From assembly GCF_900240975.1 (NCBI RefSeq), contig NZ_LT968775.1, positions 1,054,001-1,118,000 on the forward strand: a stretch of DNA of 64,000 nt, in the 5' to 3' direction. Below, piece after piece: positions 34,013 to 42,964 of the stretch. Numbering within the stretch: the stretch's first letter is position 1; each line of letters opens with the position of its first letter. The notes beneath the pieces were generated by a model, which was not told the DNA's origin, did not search any database, and was given only the letters and a program-made list of their open reading frames with translations. The DNA comes from Mycobacterium sp. 4858 (GTDB lineage Bacteria > Actinomycetota > Actinomycetes > Mycobacteriales > Mycobacteriaceae). Position numbers and translations under genes: made by a program.

Positions 34013-34753
34013 ATGGGACAGCTCGACGGCAAGATAGCACTGGTCACCGGCGGAACCTCGGGCATCGGCCTGGCCACCGCCAAGCGCCTTGCTGACGAAG
34101 GCGCCTATGTCTTCATCACCGGCCGCGACCGCGCCCGCCTCGACGAGGCAGCCACCTCGATCGGCGCCCACGCTGTGCAGAGCGATGTCAGTAGGCCAGA
34201 AGAACTCGACATGCTGGCGGCTGAAATCTCAGCGCACGGCGGGGGCCTTGACGTTGTCTTCGCTAATGCGGGTGGCGGCGATTTCGCCGCCCTGGTCGAT
34301 GTGACCCCGGAACACTACCGAGACAACTTCGACCGCAACGTTGCCGGCACGGTGTTCACTGTGCAGAAGACGCTGCCGTTGCTCAACGAGGGCGCCTCGA
34401 TCGTCCTCGCCGGATCTACCGCGGCCTCCAAGGGCGTACCCGCGTTCGGTCTCTATGCGGCATCCAAAGCAGCCATTCGGTCCCTCGGCCGCACCTGGGC
34501 AGCAGAACTGGCCGACCGCAGGATCCGGGTCAACACCGTCGTCCCCGGCCCCATCGAAACTCCCGGACTCACCGGGCTGGCACCCGCTGACCAGAAACAA
34601 GACCTGCTCGACGGCATGGCCGCTCAGGTACCGATGAAGCGGCTGGGACGCCCCGAGGAGATCGCGTCGGCGGTGCTGTTCTTGGCCTCGGATCAGAGCA
34701 GCTTCCTCACCGGTGCGGAGATCGCTGTGGACGGCGGGCAGATCCAGCTCTGA
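34013..34753 (+). CDS. Classical short-chain dehydrogenase/reductase
   Basis: A 246-aa NAD(P)-dependent oxidoreductase, complete. It has the nucleotide-binding TGGTSGIG, ANAGGGDF as NNAG-like motif, the catalytic S in VLAGSTAAS, YAASKAAIRSLGR (Tyr-x3-Lys) and PGPIETPG. The C terminus has the common LTGAEIAVDGG. ATG 34013 is preceded by GGAGCC. It lies behind the second MarR-type operator. The substrate cannot be told. Confidence 0.9.
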   Translation: MGQLDGKIALVTGGTSGIGLATAKRLADEGAYVFITGRDRARLDEAATSIGAHAVQSDVSRPEELDMLAAEISAHGGGLDVVFANAGGGDFAALVDVTPEHYRDNFDRNVAGTVFTVQKTLPLLNEGASIVLAGSTAASKGVPAFGLYAASKAAIRSLGRTWAAELADRRIRVNTVVPGPIETPGLTGLAPADQKQDLLDGMAAQVPMKRLGRPEEIASAVLFLASDQSSFLTGAEIAVDGGQIQL

Positions 34754-34844
34754 CTTCAACGATGGTCCGCATCTGCTGGGCGCAGTTTGTCTCATGACGA
34801 GGCCTTGACGTCCTCTCCCCCGGCGACGTCTGCCGTATCCGCTG

Positions 34845-35090
34845 CTAGCCCATTGTCAAGATCGCGCCCGCGGCGACGCCGATCACCGCCACGAGGGCTA
34901 CCAAAATCACCGTGATCGCCGCGCGCAAGATCTCTTCTTCGGTGGCGCGCCAGCGCGGCTTCAATTCGGCGAGAACAGTTTCCCCGCGATAGGCAAAGGC
35001 GTTGACCCTGGCGACCGCCAAAGTGACATCATCATGCGCGTCGACCGCGTCTTTCTCGACTGGCTCGTGCGCGGCGATTGCGGTCGTCAT
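34845..35090 (-). CDS. Small membrane protein, one C-terminal transmembrane helix
   Basis: An 81-aa protein. The first 50 residues are polar with a conserved-looking WRATEEEILRAA; residues about 57-78 form a hydrophobic helix (AITVILVALVAVIGVAAGAI). It starts at ATG 35090 with GGGGG upstream. I do not recognise the family; the soluble part would be cytoplasmic. Confidence 0.55.
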   Translation of the reverse strand: MTTAIAAHEPVEKDAVDAHDDVTLAVARVNAFAYRGETVLAELKPRWRATEEEILRAAITVILVALVAVIGVAAGAILTMG

Positions 35091-35416
35091 ATCAGCCCCC
35101 TAGGCTCGCGGATGCCGATCGGCGTCGTTTGCGGATCTCGCGTAAATCCAATGATACGAGTGCGAAAATCACGATTTCGGTAACGATCCTTAACGGTCAC
35201 AGCACAGAGTCGTGCTCCGCGCCAACCATGCTCGGCTGACGGCGCCCTTACCGCTACGCCTCCTCGCCGTGGGGCGGGAGTGGGCGCTTGAATTGTGCAG
35301 AAATACCCTGCACCACAGCGTTACAGGACGATGCCATGTTCGCGGCCCAGAAGAGCCGGTGATTCATCTGGCGAATCAATTCAGATCCGCGCCGAGGAGA
35401 GGTGACCACAACGGTG
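35091..35416. other. Gap without a supported gene
   Basis: The only long frame here (plus strand, from 35212) runs into the antisense of the next gene and has no protein-like pattern. The part near 35130-35190 is AT-richer than its surroundings and may hold the promoter of the small membrane protein gene. Confidence 0.45.
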
Positions 35417-36226
35417 CTAGCTCGGCGATTCAGAAAGCAGAGTCAGCTCCGCGTGTATGGTGCGGCCGAACTTGGACCGCAAGAGCCGGTGCGCCGAAGG
35501 CACCAGCACGCCATGCAGAAAAGGATATTTCTGCCGCAGCAGACGTGCCGCCTTCTGGTATTCAGCGCCCTCTAGCAGACGTGCGCGGCCGGATAGCGCG
35601 GATCCCACGGGCTTGCCCGATGCCGTTGCCGGGCAGAATTCGACGCTCGGATTGCGGCGAATCCTGCGCACCTTGACCGCCCGTTCGAAACTTCGAAAAT
35701 ACGCGTGATCCCCGTCTACAACGATGCTGACCGGGCTGGAGCCGGCCGTGCCGTCTTTGCGAAAGGTCGTGAGGCTGATCGTCTTTTGGCGCACGAATGG
35801 CGCCAACGGCGGATTAGTCGCCGTGCCAACGGCGCCCAGGACGTATCCGAGCTGACGTAACCGCAGCATGAGTGCCAGAACCAGGGCAACGGAAATCACA
35901 CCGAGCGCCCACGCTTGGCCGACGGAGCCACCCACGTCCAGGTCCACAATGTGGTTCACCGTGTGCACGGTGTTCGCCACCAGGAATCCGGCCAGCGCCG
36001 TGGCCAGCGCATCCGCCCAAATCAGGGCGAGTAGCAGGGCGAGGCCCAGGCCGACCTGGAACGCGCCCACGTCATGCAAGAAGTGGCGGTGCGCATCAAA
36101 TTCGACGGCATCGGCGAACGAATTCGGATCGACGAGGCACCAGATCCCGATCCCCGCGGTGGCGACCCCTACGGCCGCTGTCACCGCAATCAGGTAGGTC
36201 TGCGCCGGTGTACTCAATCGATTCAT
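35417..36226 (-). CDS. Fusion of a DUF4345-like membrane domain with a PPOX/F420-type oxidoreductase domain
   Basis: A 269-aa two-part protein. Residues 1-130 contain four hydrophobic helices, with WCLVDPNSFADAV and FLVANTVHTVNHIVD, like DUF4345/DUF4267-type membrane proteins. Residues 140-269 form a split-barrel PPOX-class domain: TISLTTFRKDGTAGSSPVSI, DGDHAYFRSFERAVKVRRIR, RNPSVEFCPATASGKPVGSA. The second half should bind F420 or FMN and act at the cytoplasmic membrane surface. ATG 36226 has GGAAGG upstream. The two domains are usually separate genes. Confidence 0.75.
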   Translation of the reverse strand: MNRLSTPAQTYLIAVTAAVGVATAGIGIWCLVDPNSFADAVEFDAHRHFLHDVGAFQVGLGLALLLALIWADALATALAGFLVANTVHTVNHIVDLDVGGSVGQAWALGVISVALVLALMLRLRQLGYVLGAVGTATNPPLAPFVRQKTISLTTFRKDGTAGSSPVSIVVDGDHAYFRSFERAVKVRRIRRNPSVEFCPATASGKPVGSALSGRARLLEGAEYQKAARLLRQKYPFLHGVLVPSAHRLLRSKFGRTIHAELTLLSESPS

Positions 36227-36316
36227 GATGCCGCCCTTCCGACAGTGCTTCCTTGCCTCTGCTCGCTAGACGGAATAGGACGGCGGTATGTGACACGACG
36301 TACGAGGGTGCTGCCC

Positions 36317-36547
36317 TCAGCGGCTCACGCGGAAACGTTTGAGCCGCGACGTCGCTCCGGATATCAATTCGACCCGGCTTCTGGGCAATTGAAGGTGGGC
36401 TGCGAGTAGCCGGGTGACGGCATCGTTGGCCTTGCCATCAACCGCTGGCTCCCGAACGTAGATGGTCAGCTCACCATCCGGGCCAACCTCGACCAGGGGG
36501 CCCTTGCGACTGCCGGGTTTGACCCTGACGACGACAGAGTCGGTCAT
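36317..36547 (-). CDS. DUF167 / YggU family protein
   Basis: A 76-aa conserved protein: VVVRVKPGSRKGPLVEVGPD, VREPAVDGKANDAVTRLLAA and SRVELISGATSRLKRFRV. These are the VxPxS, PxxGKAN and GxxSRxK marks of DUF167. The family is widespread and its function is not known. ATG 36547 is the natural start. Confidence 0.88.
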   Translation of the reverse strand: MTDSVVVRVKPGSRKGPLVEVGPDGELTIYVREPAVDGKANDAVTRLLAAHLQLPRSRVELISGATSRLKRFRVSR

Positions 36548-36575
36548 GCCGCGTAACGCTACCGGTCTGCGGGCA

Positions 36576-37025
36576 TCACTCCCCTGCCAAATCGCGCTGG
36601 CACTTCCGCACGTGGAAGCGGTGCCAGCGCCACGCTATTGACGGGTGGCGCAGCAGTGCGGGCAGCACGGCTAGAGGGTCGAAGTAGGTGATGCGCTCGA
36701 TCGCTTTGCCGTCACGCAGCCGGAGCCGGTTGACGTTAGGCCATTCGAGTACGTCGGGTCCGAGGCTGGCGCGGAGCCGAAATTCGATGAAGACGATGTC
36801 GTTGTCGCCGCTCCAGTGGTCGATGTCGGCAGTCAGTCCGGGAAGGCTGCAGCAGAATCGGTGGAATCGTGCTTGTGCGGCCTGTAGTCCGACCGTGCGC
36901 GGTGCGAGCGGTTGTACAAGAACCACATCTGGATGCAGCAGGTTTGACAATCCTTGGGGTGATGGATGGCGCCAGAAGTCAGCGAACCTCGTGACGAACT
37001 GCTCTGCATCGGAGCGGGTGTTCAT
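36576..37025 (-). CDS. NTF2/SnoaL-like protein
   Basis: A 149-aa single-domain protein: FVTRFADFWRHPSPQGLSNL, HPDVVLVQPLAPRTVGLQAA, HRFCCSLPGLTADIDHWSGD, FIEFRLRASLGPDVLEWPNV, RLRDGKAIERITYFDP. This is the helix-then-curved-sheet pattern of the NTF2 fold. ATG 37025 is chosen; a TTG at 37088 would extend it by 21 residues. Function is unknown. Confidence 0.75.
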   Translation of the reverse strand: MNTRSDAEQFVTRFADFWRHPSPQGLSNLLHPDVVLVQPLAPRTVGLQAAQARFHRFCCSLPGLTADIDHWSGDNDIVFIEFRLRASLGPDVLEWPNVNRLRLRDGKAIERITYFDPLAVLPALLRHPSIAWRWHRFHVRKCQRDLAGE

Positions 37026-37152
37026 GGCGACAACGATGCCCGTGAACGGGCTGCCATCTCGACCCGCCCCGCTGCCATCAGCTGCCAAGTCGCGACCGTG
37101 TGCTTTGGCTTATCCCTTGATGGGCCGGCGGCTTTCCTGAAGGGTTTGAGGC

Positions 37153-37533
37153 ATGCAACGCAGCACGCTCATCCGCACCTTTGCCGCTTTACGGTTCACT
37201 ACCGGCGCCGCCGCCTGGCTTCTTCCGAACACGACGGCCCGGCTCATGGGGCTCAGTTCCGGTCGCGACCAGCCCTTCACCACTCAACTTTTCGGCTCGC
37301 GTGAGCTGACGTTGGCAGTCGCGATCACCGACGCCGCTTCTCCGCGGTTACGGACGCGCGCGCTGCAGCTAGGACTGCTCACCGATGTACTGGACGTCAT
37401 CGCTGCCATTCGCGGGCTCCGGGCTCGCACCCTGTCGTCTTCCGGTGCCATCGTCGCCGGAGGTGGCGCGGCACTGTTCGCCAGCCTGGGAGTCGCGGCA
37501 CTCAGCGGTCGAGAACAGTCGGCCTGCGGTTGA
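37153..37533 (+). CDS. DUF4267-like small membrane protein
   Basis: A 126-aa protein with about four hydrophobic segments (FAALRFTTGAAAWLLP, SRELTLAVAITDA, LGLLTDVLDVIAAI, AIVAGGGAALFASLGVAAL). The FGSRELTLAVAI and TDVLDV patterns fit DUF4267. Its stop overlaps the TTG start of the next gene by 4 bp. Function unknown. Confidence 0.7.
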   Translation: MQRSTLIRTFAALRFTTGAAAWLLPNTTARLMGLSSGRDQPFTTQLFGSRELTLAVAITDAASPRLRTRALQLGLLTDVLDVIAAIRGLRARTLSSSGAIVAGGGAALFASLGVAALSGREQSACG

Positions 37534-38030
37534 CTGTGACTCGAACGCGGGGGCGCCCGCGAGAGGCGACTGCGGCCCGCAGATTGCTGACGATTCTTTG
37601 CGTGGTCACGGCCGCTGCGGGTCTGGTCATCGCGTGGCGCATCGATGAGCGGGCACAACCTTGTTGGAGCGTGCGGCAATTCGTCGATTTCAACCGCGAC
37701 ATGCAGGCCTCATTGAAAGCGAAGACGCGGTTCGCCCCGCCGGGCTCCTACGAGCAAGACTCGATACCCACTGACGCCGACTACCGGGCATGGCTCGACG
37801 GTCTCCAGGAGCGCGCCAACCAGGTGACCGAACCTGGCCTGTCGGCCCACGCGCAACGGGCTGCGGCGCTGGCGCGAGAATTCATGAAAGACGCCAACCA
37901 GATGAACGACGAGCTGGCCAGACAAGACCCGCTGAATGTGAAATTGCCGCCATCGGCCAAAGCGGCGGGTGAGGTTAACCATGAGTTTGGCGACGAGATG
38001 GCCGCCTTGGCGCGCGCCTGCCCCGCCTGA
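37530..38030 (+). CDS. Membrane-anchored protein of unknown function
   Basis: A 166-aa protein. A basic start (TRTRGRPREATAARR) is followed by a single hydrophobic helix (LLTILCVVTAAAGLVIAW), then an extracytoplasmic helical region with WLDGLQERANQVTEPGLSAH and ALAREFMKDANQMNDELARQ. Two cysteines, near residue 45 and at the C terminus, could pair. It starts with TTG at 37530 (GTG 37536 is also possible) and is coupled to the DUF4267 gene. Confidence 0.62.
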   Translation: MTVTRTRGRPREATAARRLLTILCVVTAAAGLVIAWRIDERAQPCWSVRQFVDFNRDMQASLKAKTRFAPPGSYEQDSIPTDADYRAWLDGLQERANQVTEPGLSAHAQRAAALAREFMKDANQMNDELARQDPLNVKLPPSAKAAGEVNHEFGDEMAALARACPA

Positions 38031-38153
38031 GCAGCTCGGCACGCAGAATAATGGCGGAATCGAAATGCCCCGCCCAACAAGCATATTGAGTCGGGTCTCC
38101 GGAACTTGGAATGCCTGATTGTTGCGGTAATCGGTGACGTGTTTGCCCGGTTC

Positions 38154-40433
38154 TTAGGTGGGGCTAGAAGATACGGCGATATCGACGAGCTCGGATGCCG
38201 CCCCGAATAGGTGACCTTGTGCCAACAGGCATCCGGCTTTGAAAACCGTTTCGGCCTGCTCGACTACTTCTATCCCTTCGGCGATCACGTCGAGCCCCAG
38301 CGCCTCGCACAAACCGATGACCGACCGGTACAACGTCAGGTTTCGGCCCGGCGCGACGCCCACTGCGAGGCCGCGGTCGAGCTTCACGATTTGCACGGGC
38401 AATTCGTGAAGGTACGTCAGCGAGTTGTAGCCCGCGCCGAAGTCGTCCAAGGCCACCCTGATGCCCAATTCGGACAACCGTCTGATCGCGGCCGCCCCGT
38501 CGGCGAGGTCAACGACGGGAACCGTCTCGGTGATTTCCAGGACTAGCCGGCGCGGCGATAAGCGGTGTCGCCTCAGCGTGCGGCTGATGACATGTTCGAA
38601 TTCAACGCTGCCAAGTCGTGCGGCACCGACATTGATGTGGAGGTCCAGATGGAGGCCGGCGGCCTGGATCTCTGCGCAGGCCAGATCGAGCACCATGGCA
38701 TCGAGTTGGGCCCCCATGCCATTCGCTTCGGCCAGGGAAACGAATGTCTGCGGAGGAATCTGTATCCCGCTTGGTGCTGTCCACCGGGCAAGCGCCTCTA
38801 CCGCGACGGGGACGCCTTGTGGGAGAGACACCACCGGCTGATACTTCAGCCGAAAGCCCTCCGGAATGCGCCCCTTCGCGTGCCGGAGCGCCGTCGAAAA
38901 ATCTTCCGACACGCTGAATGCCGGGTGGTAAACGACGGCGGTGTCCTTGCCCAGCCGCTTACCGGTGTACATCGAGATGTCGGCCTGCCTGAGCAGGTCG
39001 TCAGACGTCGGCGGGAGGCCATCACATACGGGGCTAACCAGGCCCATGCTGGCGCGCACCCGCACCGAACTCCCCTGCACCGAGAACGGGCTCCGTAACG
39101 CCACCCGTAGCGTGTCGGCGAAGATCTCGGGTGCCTCGACACCGCCTGGGATCAGGATGGCGAACTCGTCTCCCCCGATCCGCGCCAGCGTGTCACCGGG
39201 GCGGAGGCAACGCCCTAGGCGCTCGCTGATCGCGCATAGCAGCTCGTCGCCGGCGGCGTGCCCGAATCGGTCGTTGACCTCTTTGAAGTCGTCGATGTCG
39301 ACGAAGATCAAGACGAACGGCCCATCGTGTATCGCTTCGTCCAGCCGCTGCGCCAACAACAATCGATTCGGTAGTCCGGTCAATGCATCGTGGTGGGCCT
39401 GGTGTGCAAGTCGGCGCTTGGCGTCGACGAGCTGTTCGGTCAACATCCGCTGTACACGCATCGCCACCACGTAGCGGGTCGCGACCAGCAGCGCCATCGC
39501 CAGATAAGTGCTGACGAAGATCGGATCTACCATTCGGCCGATGAGCACGTGGAACGCGAGGAGTGCGGTGCTGCCCATGAAGCCCACGTAAGGCAGCGTC
39601 AGCTGCGCCCAGTTGGTGGGTTGTTCCATCTCGTCGTGGGGCGGTCGGGGCCGCGGTGGCAGTTCAAGCAGGCTCCACGTGATCAACACCGGCGCGATGA
39701 CGAATCCGGTGCCGATCCACAGGTCGAGCGTCGTCACTCCGACGCTCCGGAGGTAGGCCAGCAGCCTGTCCGAGGAGGTGAGGGTAATCACCGCGGCTGC
39801 AAGCAGCATGTAGTTCGCCCGGCCGGGCCGATACGGCGGATACCACATCGCAACAAGAACTGCGGCCACCACCACGACGAGCTCAACAGCGGCGATGCCG
39901 AAGACCACTGCGGAATTCGTCGACCGCGGCAGCGCGGCGCCGCCCATGGCGCCCAGACGGGCGACGTACACCAAGTGGCAAAATGCCAGGGTCACCAGCG
40001 AGCCATCGAGGACGGTGGTGATGACCCCCGGCCACATCCGTAGCGATGTTCTATCGCCGGCATGGTTGCCGGCACGCACGAGAAGCACCATCGCGGTGCC
40101 GAATAACAGTCCGGCGAGAAAGTAGCCGATGACGGCTGGTTGCGGCGCGGTTGCCGCGCGGTCCTCGGCTCGACTCAGCCACGAAAGAAACTCGGCGGTC
40201 AAAAAGGTAGCGATCGCCACGAGGAGCGCGACCCGCCACCACCGCCACAGGCCGGTCACCCGGCGCGTGACGGCAAGCCCAACGAGTAACGCGCCGAAAC
40301 AGATCGTTGCTTCGAGGACAAACTGCACACGTTGCGCCGTCGCGACTCCCCACAGCCCGAGCGCGTTGAACCCCGCCGCGGCGACGACGACCGCAGATAG
40401 CCCGCGACACAGGCGACGACTCCCAAACGGCAA
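38154..40433 (-). CDS. Membrane GGDEF-EAL protein, bifunctional c-di-GMP enzyme
   Basis: A 759-aa protein with about eight to nine transmembrane helices in residues 1-310. The GGDEF domain has DALTGLPNRLLLAQR, FVDIDDFKEVNDRFGHAAGD and an intact GGDEF at 420-424, so cyclase activity is expected. The EAL domain has VEALARW, LEITETV, DDFGAGYNSL, VKLDRGL and AEGIEVVEQ, so phosphodiesterase activity is also expected. TTG 40433 is used because GGAGGGGG stands just upstream. It is one of three c-di-GMP genes and one remnant between 28977 and 52221. Confidence 0.9.
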   Translation of the reverse strand: MPFGSRRLCRGLSAVVVAAAGFNALGLWGVATAQRVQFVLEATICFGALLVGLAVTRRVTGLWRWWRVALLVAIATFLTAEFLSWLSRAEDRAATAPQPAVIGYFLAGLLFGTAMVLLVRAGNHAGDRTSLRMWPGVITTVLDGSLVTLAFCHLVYVARLGAMGGAALPRSTNSAVVFGIAAVELVVVVAAVLVAMWYPPYRPGRANYMLLAAAVITLTSSDRLLAYLRSVGVTTLDLWIGTGFVIAPVLITWSLLELPPRPRPPHDEMEQPTNWAQLTLPYVGFMGSTALLAFHVLIGRMVDPIFVSTYLAMALLVATRYVVAMRVQRMLTEQLVDAKRRLAHQAHHDALTGLPNRLLLAQRLDEAIHDGPFVLIFVDIDDFKEVNDRFGHAAGDELLCAISERLGRCLRPGDTLARIGGDEFAILIPGGVEAPEIFADTLRVALRSPFSVQGSSVRVRASMGLVSPVCDGLPPTSDDLLRQADISMYTGKRLGKDTAVVYHPAFSVSEDFSTALRHAKGRIPEGFRLKYQPVVSLPQGVPVAVEALARWTAPSGIQIPPQTFVSLAEANGMGAQLDAMVLDLACAEIQAAGLHLDLHINVGAARLGSVEFEHVISRTLRRHRLSPRRLVLEITETVPVVDLADGAAAIRRLSELGIRVALDDFGAGYNSLTYLHELPVQIVKLDRGLAVGVAPGRNLTLYRSVIGLCEALGLDVIAEGIEVVEQAETVFKAGCLLAQGHLFGAASELVDIAVSSSPT

Positions 40434-40892
40434 CGCGCCCCCTCCAGCCCGCGGCGTTGACGCTCAATATCCTGACAGAACAATCTGATGGCTGGACCGT
40501 TATTGCAGGATTACTGCACGCGGTTTCACCGGCAAATTGGCAGACCGGCCAGCCGAATGGTCGCAGGTCGCAACAGTCCCGTTACCACCCGTCCGTCTGT
40601 CCCCGCCGACGGACCCGCCTAACCGCAAAGTCCGGTAAACGCGGCGGAATTGCAGACGGTGAGCGTTAGCAATGGCTTAATCCGATTGCACACAAACAGG
40701 TTTCGTTTGCCGATTATCGGGCGGGTCGTCCCGACTAATGATTCAAGGTCGAGGATTGGGTTGACATGAGCACGGGTGGGCGGATCACCATTGCCATCAG
40801 CGTCTGCTGGAAGGTGTGTCCCGGCAACCTTTCTGGAATGACCGGCGGGTCGGCGGCACGGATCCCCGCGGCCTACCACGACTCTCCTACCC
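40434..40892. other. 459-bp gap between PPE and GGDEF-EAL genes
   Basis: Both neighbours are on the minus strand, so this holds the 3' side of the PPE gene and the promoter of the GGDEF-EAL gene. I found no protein-like frame, repeat or strong hairpin in it. Confidence 0.5.
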
Positions 40893-42149
40893 TCAACCGG
40901 CACCCACCAGGTTGCCGGTCAGGTCGGCACCGGAAACGGTCTGAGCCCATTCCAACAGCTCATCCACGTTGAGTTGAGGCTGAATTCCTGCGGTACCCGC
41001 GAGGCCCGGGGACGCCAGGCCGACCGCGACGGGGGCCCCTGATGCGCTCGACGAGCTAGGTATGGGCGTGACGGTGGTGACGCTGACGGTCCCGAAGACG
41101 TTGGTGATGGACGCGCCGGCGGGGCCGGCGATGGCGGTTGCGGTGTTTGCGAAGGTCTGGACGGCGACCTGTTCAGTGCCGACAACGGGGAGCGTGGCGG
41201 AGCCGTTGACGAGATTGACCAGAACCTCCTGGAACGATCCGGGGGCAAGGACGATCGGACTCGAGCCGGCGGTGACGTTGACGCCCTCGGGGATCAAGAC
41301 ACCGCCCTCGGAGCAGTCGATAATCGTGTGAATCGTGCTGCCGGGGTTGACGATTACGGTGCCGAAGCTGATGAGGTTGGTGCCGGTCCCGGTGATCGTG
41401 ATCGACCCGCTGTTGAGGTACATGCCGGTATCGGCCCCGACGGCGATGGTGTCTCCCGGCGCGACGGTGACAGTTTGGCCCGGAACGACGGGCCCGACGG
41501 TGTCGGCGGTGGTGGAGCTGAGGGTGTGCATCGTCGCATTGGTCGAGGCGATCTGGTGTGTCGCGCCGGCGGCGTTGCCGGCGGCCTGCGCCACGGTCTG
41601 GGCCTGGGCGCCCTGCCCTGCCGGGTTGGTCGTCTGCGGCGGCTCGTCGAACGGCGCCAAGCTGCTCGCCGTCTCGGCCGCGGCGGCATATCCATACATC
41701 GCTGTGGCGTCCTGCGCCCACATCTCCATGTACTGGGCTTCGGTGGCCGCGATCGCCGGGGTGTTCTGTCCGAAGAAATTGGTCGCGATCAACGCCATCA
41801 ACTGCGCCCGGTTTGCCGCGATCACCGGCGGGGGCACCGTCATTGCGAACGCCGCTTCGTAGGCCGCCGCCGCCGCGTAGGCCTCGGCGGCGGTTTGCGC
41901 AGCCTGAGCGGCGGTAATAGACAGCCACTCCACATAGGGTGTGGCCGCGGCCGTCATCAGCACCGACGAGGGGCCGGACCATGCCTGGCCGGTCAGTCGG
42001 GCCAACTCGGCCGCGTAGCCGCTGGCGGTGGATTCCAGCTGGGCGGCCAACGCGTCCCAACCTGCCGCGGCCGCCAGCATCGGCCCCGACCCGGGCCCGG
42101 CATACATCAGCCCGGAGTTGACCTCCGGAGGCAGCGACGCGAAGTCCAT
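40893..42149 (-). CDS. PPE family protein with beta-rich C-terminal domain
   Basis: A 418-aa PPE protein. The N-terminal 180 residues are canonical: [20 protein letters not shown], the WSGPSS turn, [23 protein letters not shown] and [20 protein letters not shown]. Residues about 215-350 are rich in Val/Thr/Gly strands ([60 protein letters not shown]) and look like a stacked beta structure. No PE gene is next to it, so a PE partner would be encoded elsewhere. It would be exported by an ESX system. It is divergent from a TetR gene with a palindrome between. Confidence 0.92.
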   Translation of the reverse strand: MDFASLPPEVNSGLMYAGPGSGPMLAAAAGWDALAAQLESTASGYAAELARLTGQAWSGPSSVLMTAAATPYVEWLSITAAQAAQTAAEAYAAAAAYEAAFAMTVPPPVIAANRAQLMALIATNFFGQNTPAIAATEAQYMEMWAQDATAMYGYAAAAETASSLAPFDEPPQTTNPAGQGAQAQTVAQAAGNAAGATHQIASTNATMHTLSSTTADTVGPVVPGQTVTVAPGDTIAVGADTGMYLNSGSITITGTGTNLISFGTVIVNPGSTIHTIIDCSEGGVLIPEGVNVTAGSSPIVLAPGSFQEVLVNLVNGSATLPVVGTEQVAVQTFANTATAIAGPAGASITNVFGTVSVTTVTPIPSSSSASGAPVAVGLASPGLAGTAGIQPQLNVDELLEWAQTVSGADLTGNLVGAG

Positions 42150-42259
42150 CTCGTCAGTCCTCTCCGCGGACGGGCGGTGGCTGGTTCAAGAGCCACTCGA
42201 GGACTTTTCAACGGCCATAGAATAACTCTCACGGGGAGCGTACATCCGCCGTGTCACCT

Positions 42260-42277
42260 TTTCAATAAGTATTGAAA
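42260..42277. promoter_or_regulatory. Palindromic TetR operator, copy 1
   Basis: TTTCAATAAGTATTGAAA: perfect 8-bp arms around AG. It lies between the PPE gene (start 42149, minus) and the TetR gene (start 42293, plus). It matches 16 of 18 bases of the site at 44137-44154. Confidence 0.8.
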
Positions 42278-42292
42278 TGATATGGTTCGCCC

Positions 42293-42928
42293 GTGTCGTC
42301 ACCTGGGAAGATGGTGAAGCGCCGCGGTAGACGCCAAGGCGAGCCGGTATCGCGCGACGCGGTCCTTCGCGCGGCAAAGCGGCAGTTCGCCATGCATGGC
42401 TATGACAAGACGACGCTGCGGGTGATTGCCGACGATGCGCGAGTAGATCCGTCGATGGTCCTCTATCTCTTCGGCTCGAAGGCGGCATTGTTTCGCGAGT
42501 CGATGAAGTTGGTGTTGCCGTCTGACCTGCTCACGACTGAGCTCGCCCGAAAGGACGACGACTTGGGCTGCCGCGTGGTGCGGACCTACCTTGGCCTCTG
42601 GGAGCAACCCGATACGGCCGCGAGCATGGCGTCGATGGTCCAGTCCGCGACGACGAACAGCGATGCCAACGATGCATTTCGCGGTTTCCTGCACGACTAT
42701 CTGTTCACTGCGGTGTCCAGCACCTTGGGCGGTGGTGAAGAAGCGCGACTGCGCGCGATGCTGGCCGCGACCAACCTCGTCGGCACCGCGATGCTGCGAT
42801 ACATCATGCGTGTGCCGCCTCTGTCGACGCTCGGGGTTGATGAGGTGGTTCGGTTGGTGGGGCCCGCAGTGCACCGCTTCTTGACCATCCCCGCCGAGGA
42901 GTTGGGGCTGGATCTGCCGTCGCAGTAA
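42293..42928 (+). CDS. TetR family transcriptional regulator
   Basis: A 211-aa regulator with HTH region AVLRAAKRQFAMHGYDKTTL, RVIADDARVDPSMVLYLFGS, KAALFRESMKL. The C-terminal domain is close to the TetR_C-type with tight AMLAATNLVGTAMLRYIMRV. GTG 42293 or ATG 42311 may be used. An operator lies 15 bp upstream of GTG 42293, fitting autorepression; the matching site upstream of the methyltransferase suggests a small regulon including the PPE gene. Confidence 0.9.
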   Translation: MSSPGKMVKRRGRRQGEPVSRDAVLRAAKRQFAMHGYDKTTLRVIADDARVDPSMVLYLFGSKAALFRESMKLVLPSDLLTTELARKDDDLGCRVVRTYLGLWEQPDTAASMASMVQSATTNSDANDAFRGFLHDYLFTAVSSTLGGGEEARLRAMLAATNLVGTAMLRYIMRVPPLSTLGVDEVVRLVGPAVHRFLTIPAEELGLDLPSQ

Positions 42929-42964
42929 GCCGGCCAAGCGCCGATGCCGCGGTCGATGCGTCGA

